A stretch of DNA of 64,000 nucleotides. Origin: Streptomyces qinzhouensis. Lineage in GTDB: Bacteria > Actinomycetota > Actinomycetes > Streptomycetales > Streptomycetaceae. Positions 8,479-17,944 of this stretch are shown here, piece by piece; the stretch's first letter is position 1; the number at the start of each line of letters is the position of its first letter. The notes under the pieces were generated by a model. It searched no databases. It had not been told where the DNA came from and was given only the letters and a program-made list of their open reading frames with translations. Location: positions 8,082,485 through 8,146,484 of the forward strand of contig NZ_CP042266.1 in the NCBI RefSeq assembly GCF_007856155.1, written 5' to 3'. The translations under genes and the position numbers were made by a program.

Positions 8479-9003
8479 TCAGGCGGGAATCCAGCTCCGT
8501 TCGATATGCGGGGTCTCGATACCGAGCGAACGCATGTGCTCGATCGGGTTGGTGTACTCCCGGCTGGAGACGATCCGCCCGTCACTGAGCGTGAAACCGT
8601 GGATGAAGTGGTTGCGGTAAACGCCCTCGGGATAGCCGGGGAACCGGATCGTTCCCTCACCGTCGCACTCGACCCAGACGACGTCCGGGTCCTGCGTCTC
8701 GTAGATGCGCACATCACTCCACCGCCAGTCGGGCAGCACCTCCAGGGACAGCTCACCGTGCCGCTTCAGCTTCTCGTGGCCCCGGACGGTGATGGGCCGG
8801 CCGATGTCGGTGTAGAAGAGGGACGCGGTGCCGTCCTCGGTGTAGAGGGTGTACCGGCGCAGCCGCGCCTCGGCACCGGTCTCCAGATACCGCTCCACGG
8901 CCCGCCGGTTGCGTTCCCGCACCTCCTGACGGCCGGTGAACACCGCGGCCCGGACACCGGGCCGGACGGAATCAGCAGGGGACGGGGAAGGGGACGGTTT
9001 CAT
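8479..9003 (-). CDS. Second PhzA/B-like protein (PhzB2)
   Basis: This 174-residue NTF2-fold protein is clearly related to PhzA/B but diverged from the paralogue at 14512. The acid-base pair known as His73 and Glu140 in PhzB aligns with His82 (KRHGEL) and Glu149 (SREY), so the site looks intact. PhzB promotes condensation of two ketone molecules, formed by PhzF, into the tricycle. It ends the phenazine operon, 76 bp after phzG. The N-terminal extension of about nine residues and the altered C-terminus (ERSWIPA) suggest a different substrate or a heteromeric partner. Confidence 0.88.
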   Translation of the reverse strand: MKPSPSPSPADSVRPGVRAAVFTGRQEVRERNRRAVERYLETGAEARLRRYTLYTEDGTASLFYTDIGRPITVRGHEKLKRHGELSLEVLPDWRWSDVRIYETQDPDVVWVECDGEGTIRFPGYPEGVYRNHFIHGFTLSDGRIVSSREYTNPIEHMRSLGIETPHIERSWIPA

Positions 9004-9079
9004 GATGCCTCCCGGCACCTCGAAGGGCGGACAGCGGACAGCGGACGCGGGCGGCGGGCGCGGGCGGCGGGCGCGGCCG

Positions 9080-9781
9080 TCACGGCTGGAGCCGGCTGAA
9101 CCGCCAGCCGTCCCCCTCCCGGTCGTAGCGCAGCCGCTCGTGCAGCCGGTCGGTACCGTTGGCCCAGAACTCCACCGAAGCGGGCTCGAGCCGGAAGGCC
9201 ACGAACGTCGCGGGGCGTGGCAGCGGCCGCTCCGGTACGCCCAGTTCCAGGGCCCTGGCCCGCAGCTCGTCGAACCGGCCCAGATCATCCAGCGGCTGGC
9301 TCTGCCGGGAGGCCGTGGTCATGGCATGGGTGAAGACGGGCCGGGCGAACCACAGCGCCTCGGCCTCGGCATCGGGCAGCAGCCGGACGGGGCCCGCCAG
9401 CGAGATCTGCCGGCTGGTCTCCCGCCAGTACAGAACACCGGAGGCCCACGGGTTCTCCGCCAGCTCCCGGCCCTTTTGGCTGCCGGAATGCGTGATGAGG
9501 ACGATCCCCTCGTCCGTCACCTTGTTGATCGCCACCATGCGCGAGGAGGTACGGCCCCGGACATCGGCGGTCGCCAGCGCGAGAGCCCGCGGCTCGCGCA
9601 CCCCCTGCGCGACGCTGCTCTCCAGCCACGAGACCAGCAGCCCCATCGGACGGGAGGGCGGCGCGTAGAACTCGGGGAAGTCCGTCTCCACACCGGCGGT
9701 GAGCGTCTCGGAACGGGCGCTGCCGCGCCCGCGGCCGCCCTCCTCCCCGGGCACGGTCTCCGGCGATGACCGATCAGACAT
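9080..9781 (-). CDS. phzG: PhzG, FMN-dependent phenazine-forming oxidase
   Basis: This 233-residue member of the pyridoxamine-phosphate oxidase family uses FMN to oxidise the reduced tricycles made by PhzA/B, giving phenazine-1-carboxylic or 1,6-dicarboxylic acid precursors. Segments such as RTSSRMVAINKV, SGVLYWRETSRQI and the C-terminal DRLHERLRYDREGDGW fit PhzG. Its start overlaps the phzF stop by 8 bp and has AAGGAG upstream. Confidence 0.93.
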   Translation of the reverse strand: MSDRSSPETVPGEEGGRGRGSARSETLTAGVETDFPEFYAPPSRPMGLLVSWLESSVAQGVREPRALALATADVRGRTSSRMVAINKVTDEGIVLITHSGSQKGRELAENPWASGVLYWRETSRQISLAGPVRLLPDAEAEALWFARPVFTHAMTTASRQSQPLDDLGRFDELRARALELGVPERPLPRPATFVAFRLEPASVEFWANGTDRLHERLRYDREGDGWRFSRLQP

Positions 9782-10610
9782 ACAGCACTCCTTCCAGTGC
9801 GAGGACACCATGGCCCGAGACCTCGACCCGGTCCACCCGGTCGCCCTCCCCGTGAACACGTGCGCCCATGGGGGAGGGGCGGCCCATCTCGACACCCTGG
9901 GTGATCTCGATGTGCTGCCCGTAGCTGCTCAGACCATGACGGGCGAGGTGAATGGCGATGGGCCCGGCGGCGGAGCCGGTGGCGGCGTCCTCCACCACTC
10001 CGTACGCTGGCGAGAACATCCGATTGCGCCACAGGCTTCCGGCGCCGGCGAAGCAGTTGGCCGCCATATCGGGGAAGCGGGCCAGGGCCCGGTGGTCGGG
10101 CTCCAGCCCGGACAGCGCCTCGACACTCTTCAGACCGACCAGGACATGACGCGGACCGTTGCGATAGATCTCCACCGGCAGCGTCGACTCCCCGATACCC
10201 AGCGCCTCGAGGAGCTCACCGGTACGGTCGAAGGGCTCCCACACCGGCACCGGCTGGCGCATACGGGCCGCGACGGCCTTCCCGTCCGCGCGTTCCAGCT
10301 CGAAGGGGATCACACCCATGGCGGTCTCGATCCGCAGCCGGCCGGCGCCGCTGCGTGCCCCCAGGGCGATGGCCGTACCCAGCAACGGATGCCCCGCGAA
10401 AGGGAGTTCGTTGACCGGGGTGAAAATCCGGACCCGGGCGTCCGCGCCCTGCCGGGGCTCGAGGACGAACGTGGTCTCCGAAAGGTTCATCTCCTGTGCG
10501 ATGCGCTGCATCTGTTCGGTGGTCAGATCGTCGCCCGCGAAGAACACCGCCACGGGATTCCCGGTGAGCGGTACCTGCGCGAAGGCGTCGACGACGACGT
10601 ACCGGTGCAT
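9774..10610 (-). CDS. phzF: PhzF, trans-2,3-dihydro-3-hydroxyanthranilate isomerase
   Basis: This 278-residue diaminopimelate-epimerase-fold enzyme isomerises 2,3-dihydro-3-hydroxyanthranilate to the ketone that dimerises into phenazine. Catalytic Glu45 is present at the exact position (NLSETTF). The second conserved region is DAATGSAAGPIA. NPVAVFF and LPFAGHPLLGTA are family hallmarks. It lies 97 bp after phzE, with a hairpin between them, and overlaps phzG. Confidence 0.96.
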   Translation of the reverse strand: MHRYVVVDAFAQVPLTGNPVAVFFAGDDLTTEQMQRIAQEMNLSETTFVLEPRQGADARVRIFTPVNELPFAGHPLLGTAIALGARSGAGRLRIETAMGVIPFELERADGKAVAARMRQPVPVWEPFDRTGELLEALGIGESTLPVEIYRNGPRHVLVGLKSVEALSGLEPDHRALARFPDMAANCFAGAGSLWRNRMFSPAYGVVEDAATGSAAGPIAIHLARHGLSSYGQHIEITQGVEMGRPSPMGARVHGEGDRVDRVEVSGHGVLALEGVLYV

Positions 10611-10670
10611 CTGTTCTCCCACGGGTCGACAGGGCCACGGCCGGGCCGGGGCAGGAGGCGGGCCGCCGGA

Positions 10671-10695
10671 CCGGTGTCCCGGGGGAAGACACCGG
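10671..10695 (-). terminator. Intercistronic hairpin between phzE and phzF
   Basis: CCGGTGTC pairs with GACACCGG across a 9-nt loop in the 97-bp phzE-phzF gap. The short stem suggests partial termination or an mRNA processing or stability element rather than an operon end. Confidence 0.4.
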
Positions 10696-10707
10696 CCCGG
10701 CCGGGGG

Positions 10708-12606
10708 TCAGGCCGGATCGGGGATCCGGTCCCCGGCGAGCAGACCGGCCAGGGCGGTGCCCACGATGCGCGGCCCGTCCTGAGTGAGCACGGACTCCGG
10801 GTGGAACTGGGTCGAGGCGAAGCCGGGCCCCCGCAGGGCATGGACCTCCCCGGTAGCCGGATCCCGGCCGACCCGGACCCGGCCCACACCGTCGGCGGTG
10901 AACTCCTCGTCCTCGCCCACCAGGGCGAACGTGTTGTAGAAACCGACGTGCTCGACGGCACCGAACAGATCGATCTCCTTCTGCACACCCTGGTTCGGCA
11001 CCGCCCGGCGACGCAGCGGCAGACCGAGCCGCAGGCCGAGGACCTGGTGGCTCAGACACACCGCGAGAAACGGGCGGCGTTCGCCCAGCAGCCGGTCCAC
11101 CGCCAGGTGCAGATGGCCCATCCTGGGGTCCGCGGTCTCCCGCGGATCACCCGGCCCCGGCCCCAGCACGACCAGATCGTGCCCCTCGAAGGCGTACTCC
11201 TCGTCGAAGCGGCGGACCGTCACCCGCAGCCCCAGCGAACGCAGCTGCTGCTCCAGCATGGACGTGAAAGTGTCCTCGGCGTCCACCACCAGGACGCTGC
11301 GCCCGGCCAGCTCCGGCCGGGCCGTCGCGCGGGCCGCGGCGTCGGAGAGCCAGTAGCCAGCGAGGGAGTCGTTGCGCAGCCCCAGGGCCCGGCGCACGCT
11401 GGGATGGTCGGCGAAACGTTCCCGCCGGCCCCCGCGCAGCGCGGCGACGAGCGCGGCCGCCTTCGCCCGGGTCTCCGCCGCCTCGGAGGCGGGGTGGGAG
11501 TGCCGCACGATGGTGGCACCCACACCGATGCCGATACGCCCGTCCCGGCCGATGTCCGCGGTACGGATCAGGATCGCCGAGTCCATCACCCGCTCACCCG
11601 CGCCGTCCCGCCCGATCAGCGCGGCGGCACCGCTGTAATATCCGCGCCCGCCCGGCTCGAACCGGGCGATGGTACGACAGGCGCTCTCCAGCGGACTGCC
11701 GGTGACCGTGGGCGCGAACATCGTCTCGCGCAGGACGTCGCGCACATCACGGTCCGTCCGCCCCTCGATGAGGTACTCGGTGTGCGCGACCCTGCCCATC
11801 TCCTTCAGATACGGGCCCACCACCCGGGCGCCCCCGGTGCAGATCCGGGCCATCATCTTCAGTTCCTCGTCGAGGACCATGTACAGCTCGTCGGTCTCCT
11901 TCCGGTCCCCCAGGAACTCCAGCACCCCCGACAGGGTGGGGCCCGAGACCGGGTAGCGGTACGTGCCGCTGACCGGGTTCATCACCGCCGTGCCGTCCCG
12001 CAGACTGAGCTGCCGCTCGGGCGAGGCACCGACCAGCGTCCGGGTACCGGTATGGATCAGGAAGGTCCAGTGCGCACCGGATTCGCCCTGCAGGAGCCGG
12101 CGGAACAGCGCGGGCGCGCTCAGCGGCCCGTAGTCCGTGATGTCGGCGACGAACGTGCGCTTGATGACGAAGTTCGCACCCTCCCCGGTACCGATCATCT
12201 CCTTCACCACCCGCCGCACCATGTCCTCGTACCGCTCGTCGTCGACGTCGAAATGCTCGCCCGCCAGCGTCGTCGGCACATCGGGGATACGGGCCAGCAC
12301 CTCACCCAGCGGCAGCTGCTGCTGCCCCGTCACGGCCATCGCCACCAGCGGCGTACCGTCGTCCGTACAGGCGAAACCGCGCTCGGCCAGCTGCCGGTAG
12401 GGGATGACGACGAGAACCTCGTGGTGCGCCCCGGTACCGGGAGCCGGCGCCGGGGGCAGCGGGACAGCGGCCAGCGTGGCGGGCCGGGACACCGTGCCCG
12501 TCAGCACCTCGACCCGTCCGGGGCCGGTGGTGCCGGGCCGGTGCAGCAGGGCGAACGCCTGCGACGGATCGTTCAGAACCTGGTCGAGCAGATCGGCGTG
12601 CGTCAT
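10708..12606 (-). CDS. phzE: PhzE, 2-amino-2-deoxyisochorismate synthase
   Basis: This 632-residue fusion has an N-terminal chorismate-binding synthase domain (about 1-400) and a C-terminal class I glutamine amidotransferase domain (about 430-630). It makes 2-amino-2-deoxyisochorismate from chorismate and glutamine. The chorismate domain has [14 protein letters not shown] and [10 protein letters not shown] segments. The amidotransferase shows the nucleophile region [10 protein letters not shown] and the His-Glu pair QFHPES. Its ATG overlaps the phzD stop (ATGA). Confidence 0.96.
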   Translation of the reverse strand: MTHADLLDQVLNDPSQAFALLHRPGTTGPGRVEVLTGTVSRPATLAAVPLPPAPAPGTGAHHEVLVVIPYRQLAERGFACTDDGTPLVAMAVTGQQQLPLGEVLARIPDVPTTLAGEHFDVDDERYEDMVRRVVKEMIGTGEGANFVIKRTFVADITDYGPLSAPALFRRLLQGESGAHWTFLIHTGTRTLVGASPERQLSLRDGTAVMNPVSGTYRYPVSGPTLSGVLEFLGDRKETDELYMVLDEELKMMARICTGGARVVGPYLKEMGRVAHTEYLIEGRTDRDVRDVLRETMFAPTVTGSPLESACRTIARFEPGGRGYYSGAAALIGRDGAGERVMDSAILIRTADIGRDGRIGIGVGATIVRHSHPASEAAETRAKAAALVAALRGGRRERFADHPSVRRALGLRNDSLAGYWLSDAAARATARPELAGRSVLVVDAEDTFTSMLEQQLRSLGLRVTVRRFDEEYAFEGHDLVVLGPGPGDPRETADPRMGHLHLAVDRLLGERRPFLAVCLSHQVLGLRLGLPLRRRAVPNQGVQKEIDLFGAVEHVGFYNTFALVGEDEEFTADGVGRVRVGRDPATGEVHALRGPGFASTQFHPESVLTQDGPRIVGTALAGLLAGDRIPDPA

Positions 12607-13226
12607 GTCAAAAGCTCCTTGACCGTGGTGACGCGGGCGCAGCGCTCGGCGGCATAGACGAGGGCCGAGCGGTGGTAGTCCTGCGAGAAGTCGGCGGTGG
12701 CGTCGGCGACGAGGAACGGCTGGATGTCGTGGCTGAAGGCGTCGACGGCCGTGGCCAGCACCCCCACATGGGCGTAGACACCGCACAGGACGAGCTGGTC
12801 GCGGCCCGCGGCCCGCATCCGCCGCAGCAGATCGGTCTTGAAGAAGGCGCTGTAGCGCCACTTGGTGAGCAGCCAGTCGTGCCCGGCCGGCGCGAGCGCG
12901 TCGACCGTCCGGCGGTCCTCGGGCGCGGCACGCATGCCGGGACCCCAGAAGTCCTTGAGCAGACCGCGCTCGCCGTCGCTCATACCGCCCGGCTGGGCGG
13001 TATGAGCGACCGGGATACCGAGCCCGGCGCACCGCTCGCGCAGCCGCGCCGCGTTGCCGACCAGTTCGTCGCGGAGGGAGGCGGGGAACGGCTGGAGGAA
13101 GTACCGCTGCATATCGTGGACGAGGAGGACGGCCCGGCCGGGTTCGGCCTGCCAGGACACGACGGCCGGCGGCAGATCGCCCTCGGTGGGCAGTGGATAC
13201 GCCTCGATGGCGGGCAGCCCGGTCAT
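12603..13226 (-). CDS. phzD: PhzD, isochorismatase
   Basis: This 207-residue isochorismatase-family hydrolase removes pyruvate from 2-amino-2-deoxyisochorismate to give trans-2,3-dihydro-3-hydroxyanthranilate. Asp38 (LVHDMQRYF) and Lys122 ([10 protein letters not shown]) sit at the positions known for PhzD, and GVYAHVGV is the signature strand. It overlaps phzE downstream and phzC upstream, each by an ATGA junction, so translation is tightly coupled. Confidence 0.96.
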   Translation of the reverse strand: MTGLPAIEAYPLPTEGDLPPAVVSWQAEPGRAVLLVHDMQRYFLQPFPASLRDELVGNAARLRERCAGLGIPVAHTAQPGGMSDGERGLLKDFWGPGMRAAPEDRRTVDALAPAGHDWLLTKWRYSAFFKTDLLRRMRAAGRDQLVLCGVYAHVGVLATAVDAFSHDIQPFLVADATADFSQDYHRSALVYAAERCARVTTVKELLT

Positions 13227-14461
13227 GACTGCGAATCCCGGCTCGACCGCGAATCCCGGTCCGGCGGACGGCCGGGGCCGGCCCAGGACGAGATCACGGA
13301 CACGGCCTGCCACGGAGTGAGTCGAGGATCGCAGAACGAGGTGTAGCGCTCGCCCACGGACCCGAGGTCGTCCTCGCCGGTGACGCATTCGGTGACATCG
13401 TCCGGTGTGGTCTCCAGATGCAGTCCGCCGGGGACGCCGCCCGCGCCGCTCACCGCCGCCACGAACCGGGAGACCTCGAGCGAGACGGTCTCCACGAGCC
13501 GCGTCTTGTGGCCGCTGGGCGCCGTGACGGTGTTGCCGTGCATCGGGTCGGTGAGCCAGATGACGGGATGGCCCGCCCGGCGCACGGCCTCGACCAGGCG
13601 CGGCAGCCGGTCGGCGACGAGAGGGGCTCCCATCCGGGCGATGAGGGTGAGCTTCCCGGGATCGCGCCACGGGTCGAGCCGTTCGCACAGCGCCACCAGC
13701 TCCTCGGGCTCCATCGCCGGGCCGACCTTGCACGCCACCGGGTTGCTCACCTGGTGGAGCAGGGCCACATGCGCCCCGTCGACCCCGCGGGTGCGGTCGC
13801 CGATCCACGGCCAGTGGGTCGAGCCCAGGAACAGCCTCCCCTGCTCGTCCATGCGGAGCATGGGGATCTCGTAGTCCAGGAGCAGCGCCTCGTGACTCGT
13901 CCACACCAGGGGTTCCACGACATCGCGCCCCGCCGCGCGTTCGCGCCAGCCCAGATGCTCGACGATGTCGCTCGCGGCCATGTATCCCGTGAGGATGCGC
14001 AACGGGTCAGCGAGGCGGCTCTCGCGATCCGGTTCCGGGCCGTTGACCATATGGCCCCGGAAGGCGGGGAGCACCACACCGTCGACCACCTCGGTGGCAC
14101 GGGACCGGGGCTTGGCGAACTGCCCCGCGATACGGCCCGCGCGCAGAACGGGCTTGCCGGTGATCAGGCCGAGCGCCCCGGCGAGCAGCTCGAGCACCGC
14201 GGCCTTGCGCGCCACCCGGTGAGGGGTGCAGTCCTGCGGGTCCTCGCTGCAGTCGCCCGACTGCACCACCATGGCCTCGCCGAGCGCCACCTTGCCGAGC
14301 AGGGCCCGCATCGTGGCCACGTCCTCGGACCGCACCAGGGTGGGGCGCGCGGCGAGCGTCCGGCTCACCCTGCTCAGCTGGAGAACGTCACTCCACCGGG
14401 GCTGCTGCAGCGCCTCACGGACACGAATTTCCCTTATGACGTCCTTCACGACGTCCCTCAT
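13223..14461 (-). CDS. phzC: PhzC, class II DAHP synthase
   Basis: This 412-residue plant-type (AroA-II) 3-deoxy-D-arabino-heptulosonate-7-phosphate synthase boosts shikimate flow into chorismate. Signatures include [31 protein letters not shown] and [10 protein letters not shown], including the metal and phosphate ligands. The start at 14461 has GGAG upstream and a normal length. A pathway copy of this type often escapes aromatic amino-acid feedback, which is family knowledge and not visible here. Confidence 0.95.
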   Translation of the reverse strand: MRDVVKDVIREIRVREALQQPRWSDVLQLSRVSRTLAARPTLVRSEDVATMRALLGKVALGEAMVVQSGDCSEDPQDCTPHRVARKAAVLELLAGALGLITGKPVLRAGRIAGQFAKPRSRATEVVDGVVLPAFRGHMVNGPEPDRESRLADPLRILTGYMAASDIVEHLGWRERAAGRDVVEPLVWTSHEALLLDYEIPMLRMDEQGRLFLGSTHWPWIGDRTRGVDGAHVALLHQVSNPVACKVGPAMEPEELVALCERLDPWRDPGKLTLIARMGAPLVADRLPRLVEAVRRAGHPVIWLTDPMHGNTVTAPSGHKTRLVETVSLEVSRFVAAVSGAGGVPGGLHLETTPDDVTECVTGEDDLGSVGERYTSFCDPRLTPWQAVSVISSWAGPGRPPDRDSRSSRDSQS

Positions 14462-14511
14462 GAAGTACTCCGATCCAGCCGTGATGCCGTGTCTGTCGGA
14501 TCCGGTTCCCG

Positions 14512-15000
14512 TCAGGTGGGGATCCCCTTGCGCTTGATCTCCGGGACGGGAATACCGAGCGCCCGCAACTGCTCGAACGGATTCATGAACTCGCGCTGCC
14601 GCTTGATCTTTCCGTTCTCGAACTCGAACGAGTGCAGGAAATGGTTCTCGTAATAGCCTTCGGGATAGTCGCCGAAGCGGATCTTCCCCCGCCCCTCGCA
14701 CTCCACCCAGAAAAATCCCGGGTCCTGGGTCTCGAAAATCCTGATGTTGTACCACTCCCAGTCGGGGAAGCACTCCAGCGACCAGACGGCATGATCGGCG
14801 AGCCGGTCCCTGCCGTTGATGACGATGGGCGCCCCGGTGTCGGTGGTCCACAGACCGCCGCTGCCGTCCTCGGTGAACAACTCGTGCCGGCACAGCCGTT
14901 CCTGCCCCCTGGTGTTCATGTACCGCTCGACAACGGCCCGGTTCGCAGAACGTATTTCCGTCCGGTCGGTGAATCCCCCGGAGATGACGCTTTCGGACAC
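14512..15000 (-). CDS. phzB: PhzB, phenazine tricycle-forming protein
   Basis: This 162-residue NTF2-fold protein has the normal PhzB length. The acid-base pair His73/Glu140 of PhzB corresponds to His70 (ADHAVWSL) and Glu137 (QREFMN). The WEWYNIRIFETQDP stretch is characteristic. GTG at 15000 is chosen because AGGGAG lies 6 nt upstream and the length then matches the family. It precedes phzC by 50 bp. A diverged second copy lies at 8479-9003. Confidence 0.94.
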   Translation of the reverse strand: MSESVISGGFTDRTEIRSANRAVVERYMNTRGQERLCRHELFTEDGSGGLWTTDTGAPIVINGRDRLADHAVWSLECFPDWEWYNIRIFETQDPGFFWVECEGRGKIRFGDYPEGYYENHFLHSFEFENGKIKRQREFMNPFEQLRALGIPVPEIKRKGIPT

Positions 15001-15099
15001 AACGGCTCCCTGGATGTATTTCTCGAGAATCTGAGTGAACGGCAGAACCGGGCGCCGCCGGCGGGACCACGGTGATACGCCCGGCTCCGGGCCACCACA

Positions 15100-15184
15100 C
15101 GACACGGAACAACACCGAGCGACACGGCACGGCACAGCACGAAACCGAGCGACATCGAACGACACGACACGACACGACACGGAA
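15100..15184. repeat. Degenerate tandem GACAC (5-bp) repeat
   Basis: About 85 bp between the methyltransferase and phzB are made of near-perfect GACAC/GGCAC units, ending in four clean copies (GACACGACACGACACGACAC). It lies in the 201-bp leader of the phz genes. Such a microsatellite could vary in length by slippage and alter spacing or mRNA structure there. Confidence 0.7.
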
Positions 15185-15201
15185 CGGCCGGAGCCGGCCG
15201 G

Positions 15202-16272
15202 TTACCCGACCTTCGTCGCGGAGATCAGAGCCTGGACGGGAATCACATCCGGCGGAATCTCCGAAGCGTCCTTGGTGACCGCCTTCGTCACCTTGAAGCC
15301 GCTCTCCTCCAGCCAGCGCTGATACACCGACAGCTTCTGCGGACCCCCCTGCCCCATGGTGCAGCCGATGAAAAACGCCGGGAAGAAGTCGACGTTGTAA
15401 TTATCGGCACTCCTGATGTCCTCGGGATACACCGGCACCAGAATGTGGACCTGCCCGCCGGGCACCAGCGACGCGTTGGCACCGTCGAGGATCCTGCGCA
15501 CATCATCCTTGTCGAACATATCCAGGAAGTGCTTGATCAGCACGACATCGAAACCCTTGGGAATCTCGTCGAAGACATTGCCACCCACGAAGGAGAGGTG
15601 CTCCTCAAGACCCTCCGCCCGGAAGTTCGCCAGCGCATCGCTCTCCTTCTCCGGCAGATCGAAGGTGGTCACCCGGAGCCCGGGAGAACTCTTGTACCGG
15701 TAGGTGTGGATCGCGCCGAGCCCGGTATTGCCGGCGAGGTCGAGCACCCGGGCACCCGCCGGGACGTCGATATTGCCGAAGAACCACGGATCGATATTCG
15801 CGGTGACGGTGTTCATCAGCCCGAGCCAGGAATCGTTCAGATCCTGATGGTCGGCCACGGCGTCGTATAGCGTTCCCTCGGCCCCGTAGAGCTCCTTCAG
15901 CCCGACCACGGTGCCGGTCCGCGCGGACTCGGTGAGATAGAACAGCTGCCGGAGCGCCGTCACCTTGATCAGGTTCATATAACGCAGCGCCCGGTTCAGG
16001 TCGCCCTCGGCGACCCGCGCGAGCGCATCGAGCGCATAGCCGCCCGACTTCTCGTCATAGGCGACGAAGCCCTCTTTGACCAGCAGAAACAGAAGCTGCT
16101 CCACCGCGTCCGGCTTGGCACCGACGGCATCGCCCAGCTCGGCCGCGGTCAGGCCCGGAGAGTCCCGGAGCCGGTCGACGATGCCGAGTTCGAAGCAGGA
16201 GAGCAGGCTCATGAACCGCGAGGGTCCCACCATGTACTCGCGGAAACGCGCGAGCGTGGCATCCGGTGTCAC
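15202..16272 (-). CDS. SAM-dependent methyltransferase (plant O-methyltransferase type), cluster tailoring
   Basis: This 356-residue Methyltransf_2-type enzyme has an N-terminal winged-helix dimerisation region (1-110) and a Rossmann domain. The SAM loop is unusual, LDLAGNTGLGA instead of DVGGGxG. The active-site stretch reads IKHFLDMFDKDD, without the LHDW histidine of classical O-methyltransferases. Enzymes of this subgroup methylate carbon, nitrogen or oxygen of naphthoquinones and phenazines, so the atom cannot be told. GTG at 16272 follows GAAAGGG. It sits between the AMP ligase and phzB in the operon headed by THN synthase copy 2. Confidence 0.85.
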   Translation of the reverse strand: MTPDATLARFREYMVGPSRFMSLLSCFELGIVDRLRDSPGLTAAELGDAVGAKPDAVEQLLFLLVKEGFVAYDEKSGGYALDALARVAEGDLNRALRYMNLIKVTALRQLFYLTESARTGTVVGLKELYGAEGTLYDAVADHQDLNDSWLGLMNTVTANIDPWFFGNIDVPAGARVLDLAGNTGLGAIHTYRYKSSPGLRVTTFDLPEKESDALANFRAEGLEEHLSFVGGNVFDEIPKGFDVVLIKHFLDMFDKDDVRRILDGANASLVPGGQVHILVPVYPEDIRSADNYNVDFFPAFFIGCTMGQGGPQKLSVYQRWLEESGFKVTKAVTKDASEIPPDVIPVQALISATKVG

Positions 16273-16336
16273 GACATTGGCCCTTTCGAATAGATTGATT
16301 CGACTGCTGCGGCAGTACAGCGAGGGGGACTTGCGT

Positions 16337-17917
16337 TCACCGGCCCGGCGACTGCCCGAACCGGGCCGCCAGCGCATGCCGCTGCACCTTCAAGGTGGCC
16401 GTCCGGGGCAGCTCGGCGTTCGGGATCTGGACCGGATCGGCGAGCTGCGGGAAACCGGCCACGGCCGCCCGCCAGCGGTCGAGGTCGAGCGGCTTGTCGT
16501 CGACCGTGCACACCACCGGCACCGGTTCGGAGTCCGCCCCCGGCACCACGACCAGCTCGGTCAGCCCCTCCAGCCTGCCCAGCACCACATCCTCGATCTC
16601 CAGCGAGCTGCGCACCCCCGGGATCATGTCGACCTCCCGGTCGAGCAGGTGCAGACAGCCGAACCTCGTCCGGAACCCCACATCCCCCGTCCGCCACCAC
16701 TCGCCGCTGCGGTTGGTGTCGTAGCGGTCCTGCTCGCCGAAGTACGTCTTCGCCAGCCCGTCCCAGGCCACCTCGATGAACCCCGGACTCCGCTCCGACG
16801 GAACCCCGCCGTCCCGGCTCACCACCCGGATCCGCGCCGCACCCCGCGGCATCGCCCAGCCCACACACCGCCCGTTCGCCCGGTGCGCGGAGAGACGGAA
16901 ATAGGCCCGCCCCACCGCCGGGCCGACCTCGCTCTGCCCGTAGATCTGGAAGAACAGGGCCCCCCGCCGGGCGGAGGACTTCAGCAGCCTGCTCATCGTC
17001 CCCGGATGAATTGCGTCGAAGGTGCTGCTGAAGACCTTCACCGACGCGAACGGCATCCGCGGATCGTCCGTCAGCCCCTCCCACTCCATCAGCGCGTTCG
17101 GCAGCGCCTCGATCAGCACCGGCCGGTGCGCCAGGAACTGCTCGGCGACAGCCGCCGGGTCCGTCTCCCGCATCAGCAGCAACGGATACTCCCGCAGCAG
17201 CGCCAGGGACATCGCCGCGACCATCCGCGAGTGCACGAAGGGCACATGGATCGCGACGGTCTCCTTCTTCCGCATCAGCGACAGCAGCCGCCACTGCGGC
17301 ACCAGCCGCAGCGCCTGGGTACGGGGAGTGTGCACCACCAGCTTGGGAATCCCGGTCGTGCCGGAGGTGTGGGTGATCACGGCGGCCTCGTCGACCGGCC
17401 GCAGCCTCGGGGCGACCCGCGGCGCCCCCGCGAGCCCGGCGAGCGACACCGCCCCCGCCGCCTCCCCGGCCGGCACGATCACCCGCCGGGCCAGGTCCGC
17501 CAGCGGAACCTCCGCGAGGACGTCGAGCTTCACCCCGTCGGTCAGCAGCGTCGGCCGGCCCACCCGCTTCAGCAGAACACCCACGGTCACGGCGTCCAGG
17601 GCAGGCGACAGATTCACGACGATGCCACCCAGCCGGGACACCGCGGCCGCCAGCATCCAGTGGTCGGCGTTGGCCGTCTTGTAGATCACCACCGGCTCGC
17701 CGGGCCGCACTCCGGCCGCCCACAGACGAGCCGCCAGATCATCCACATACCCGGCGTACCGGGCCACCGTCAAACGCCGCCCCGCCTCCGGGAAAACACC
17801 CAGATCGTGATCCAGCACGATCGGCGTCGACGGATTCACCGCCGCGGCCGTCTCCGGCAGGAGACCGATGTGCAGACCGCGCTTCTGAATCGATTTATAG
17901 GCTGTGGAGCCCTTCAT
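16337..17917 (-). CDS. AMP-forming ligase (ANL superfamily), possible diazotase or acyl/aryl ligase
   Basis: This 526-residue adenylating enzyme has the phosphate loop THTSGTTGIPKLVVHT, A5-like YGQSE and A7-like WWRTGDVGF. The A8 hinge is atypical (DREVDMIPGVRSS), and the A10 lysine is in TLKVQR. ANL proteins in naphthoquinone meroterpenoid clusters and CreM-like proteins can activate nitrite for diazotisation of aryl amines. Others make acyl-CoA. With an aminotransferase in the sister operon, a diazotase-like role is attractive but unproven, and no nitrite-forming genes are in the window. It lies directly after THN synthase copy 2. Confidence 0.82.
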   Translation of the reverse strand: MKGSTAYKSIQKRGLHIGLLPETAAAVNPSTPIVLDHDLGVFPEAGRRLTVARYAGYVDDLAARLWAAGVRPGEPVVIYKTANADHWMLAAAVSRLGGIVVNLSPALDAVTVGVLLKRVGRPTLLTDGVKLDVLAEVPLADLARRVIVPAGEAAGAVSLAGLAGAPRVAPRLRPVDEAAVITHTSGTTGIPKLVVHTPRTQALRLVPQWRLLSLMRKKETVAIHVPFVHSRMVAAMSLALLREYPLLLMRETDPAAVAEQFLAHRPVLIEALPNALMEWEGLTDDPRMPFASVKVFSSTFDAIHPGTMSRLLKSSARRGALFFQIYGQSEVGPAVGRAYFRLSAHRANGRCVGWAMPRGAARIRVVSRDGGVPSERSPGFIEVAWDGLAKTYFGEQDRYDTNRSGEWWRTGDVGFRTRFGCLHLLDREVDMIPGVRSSLEIEDVVLGRLEGLTELVVVPGADSEPVPVVCTVDDKPLDLDRWRAAVAGFPQLADPVQIPNAELPRTATLKVQRHALAARFGQSPGR

Positions 17918-17944
17918 GGAAACTATCCCTTTCGGAGCGCACTG

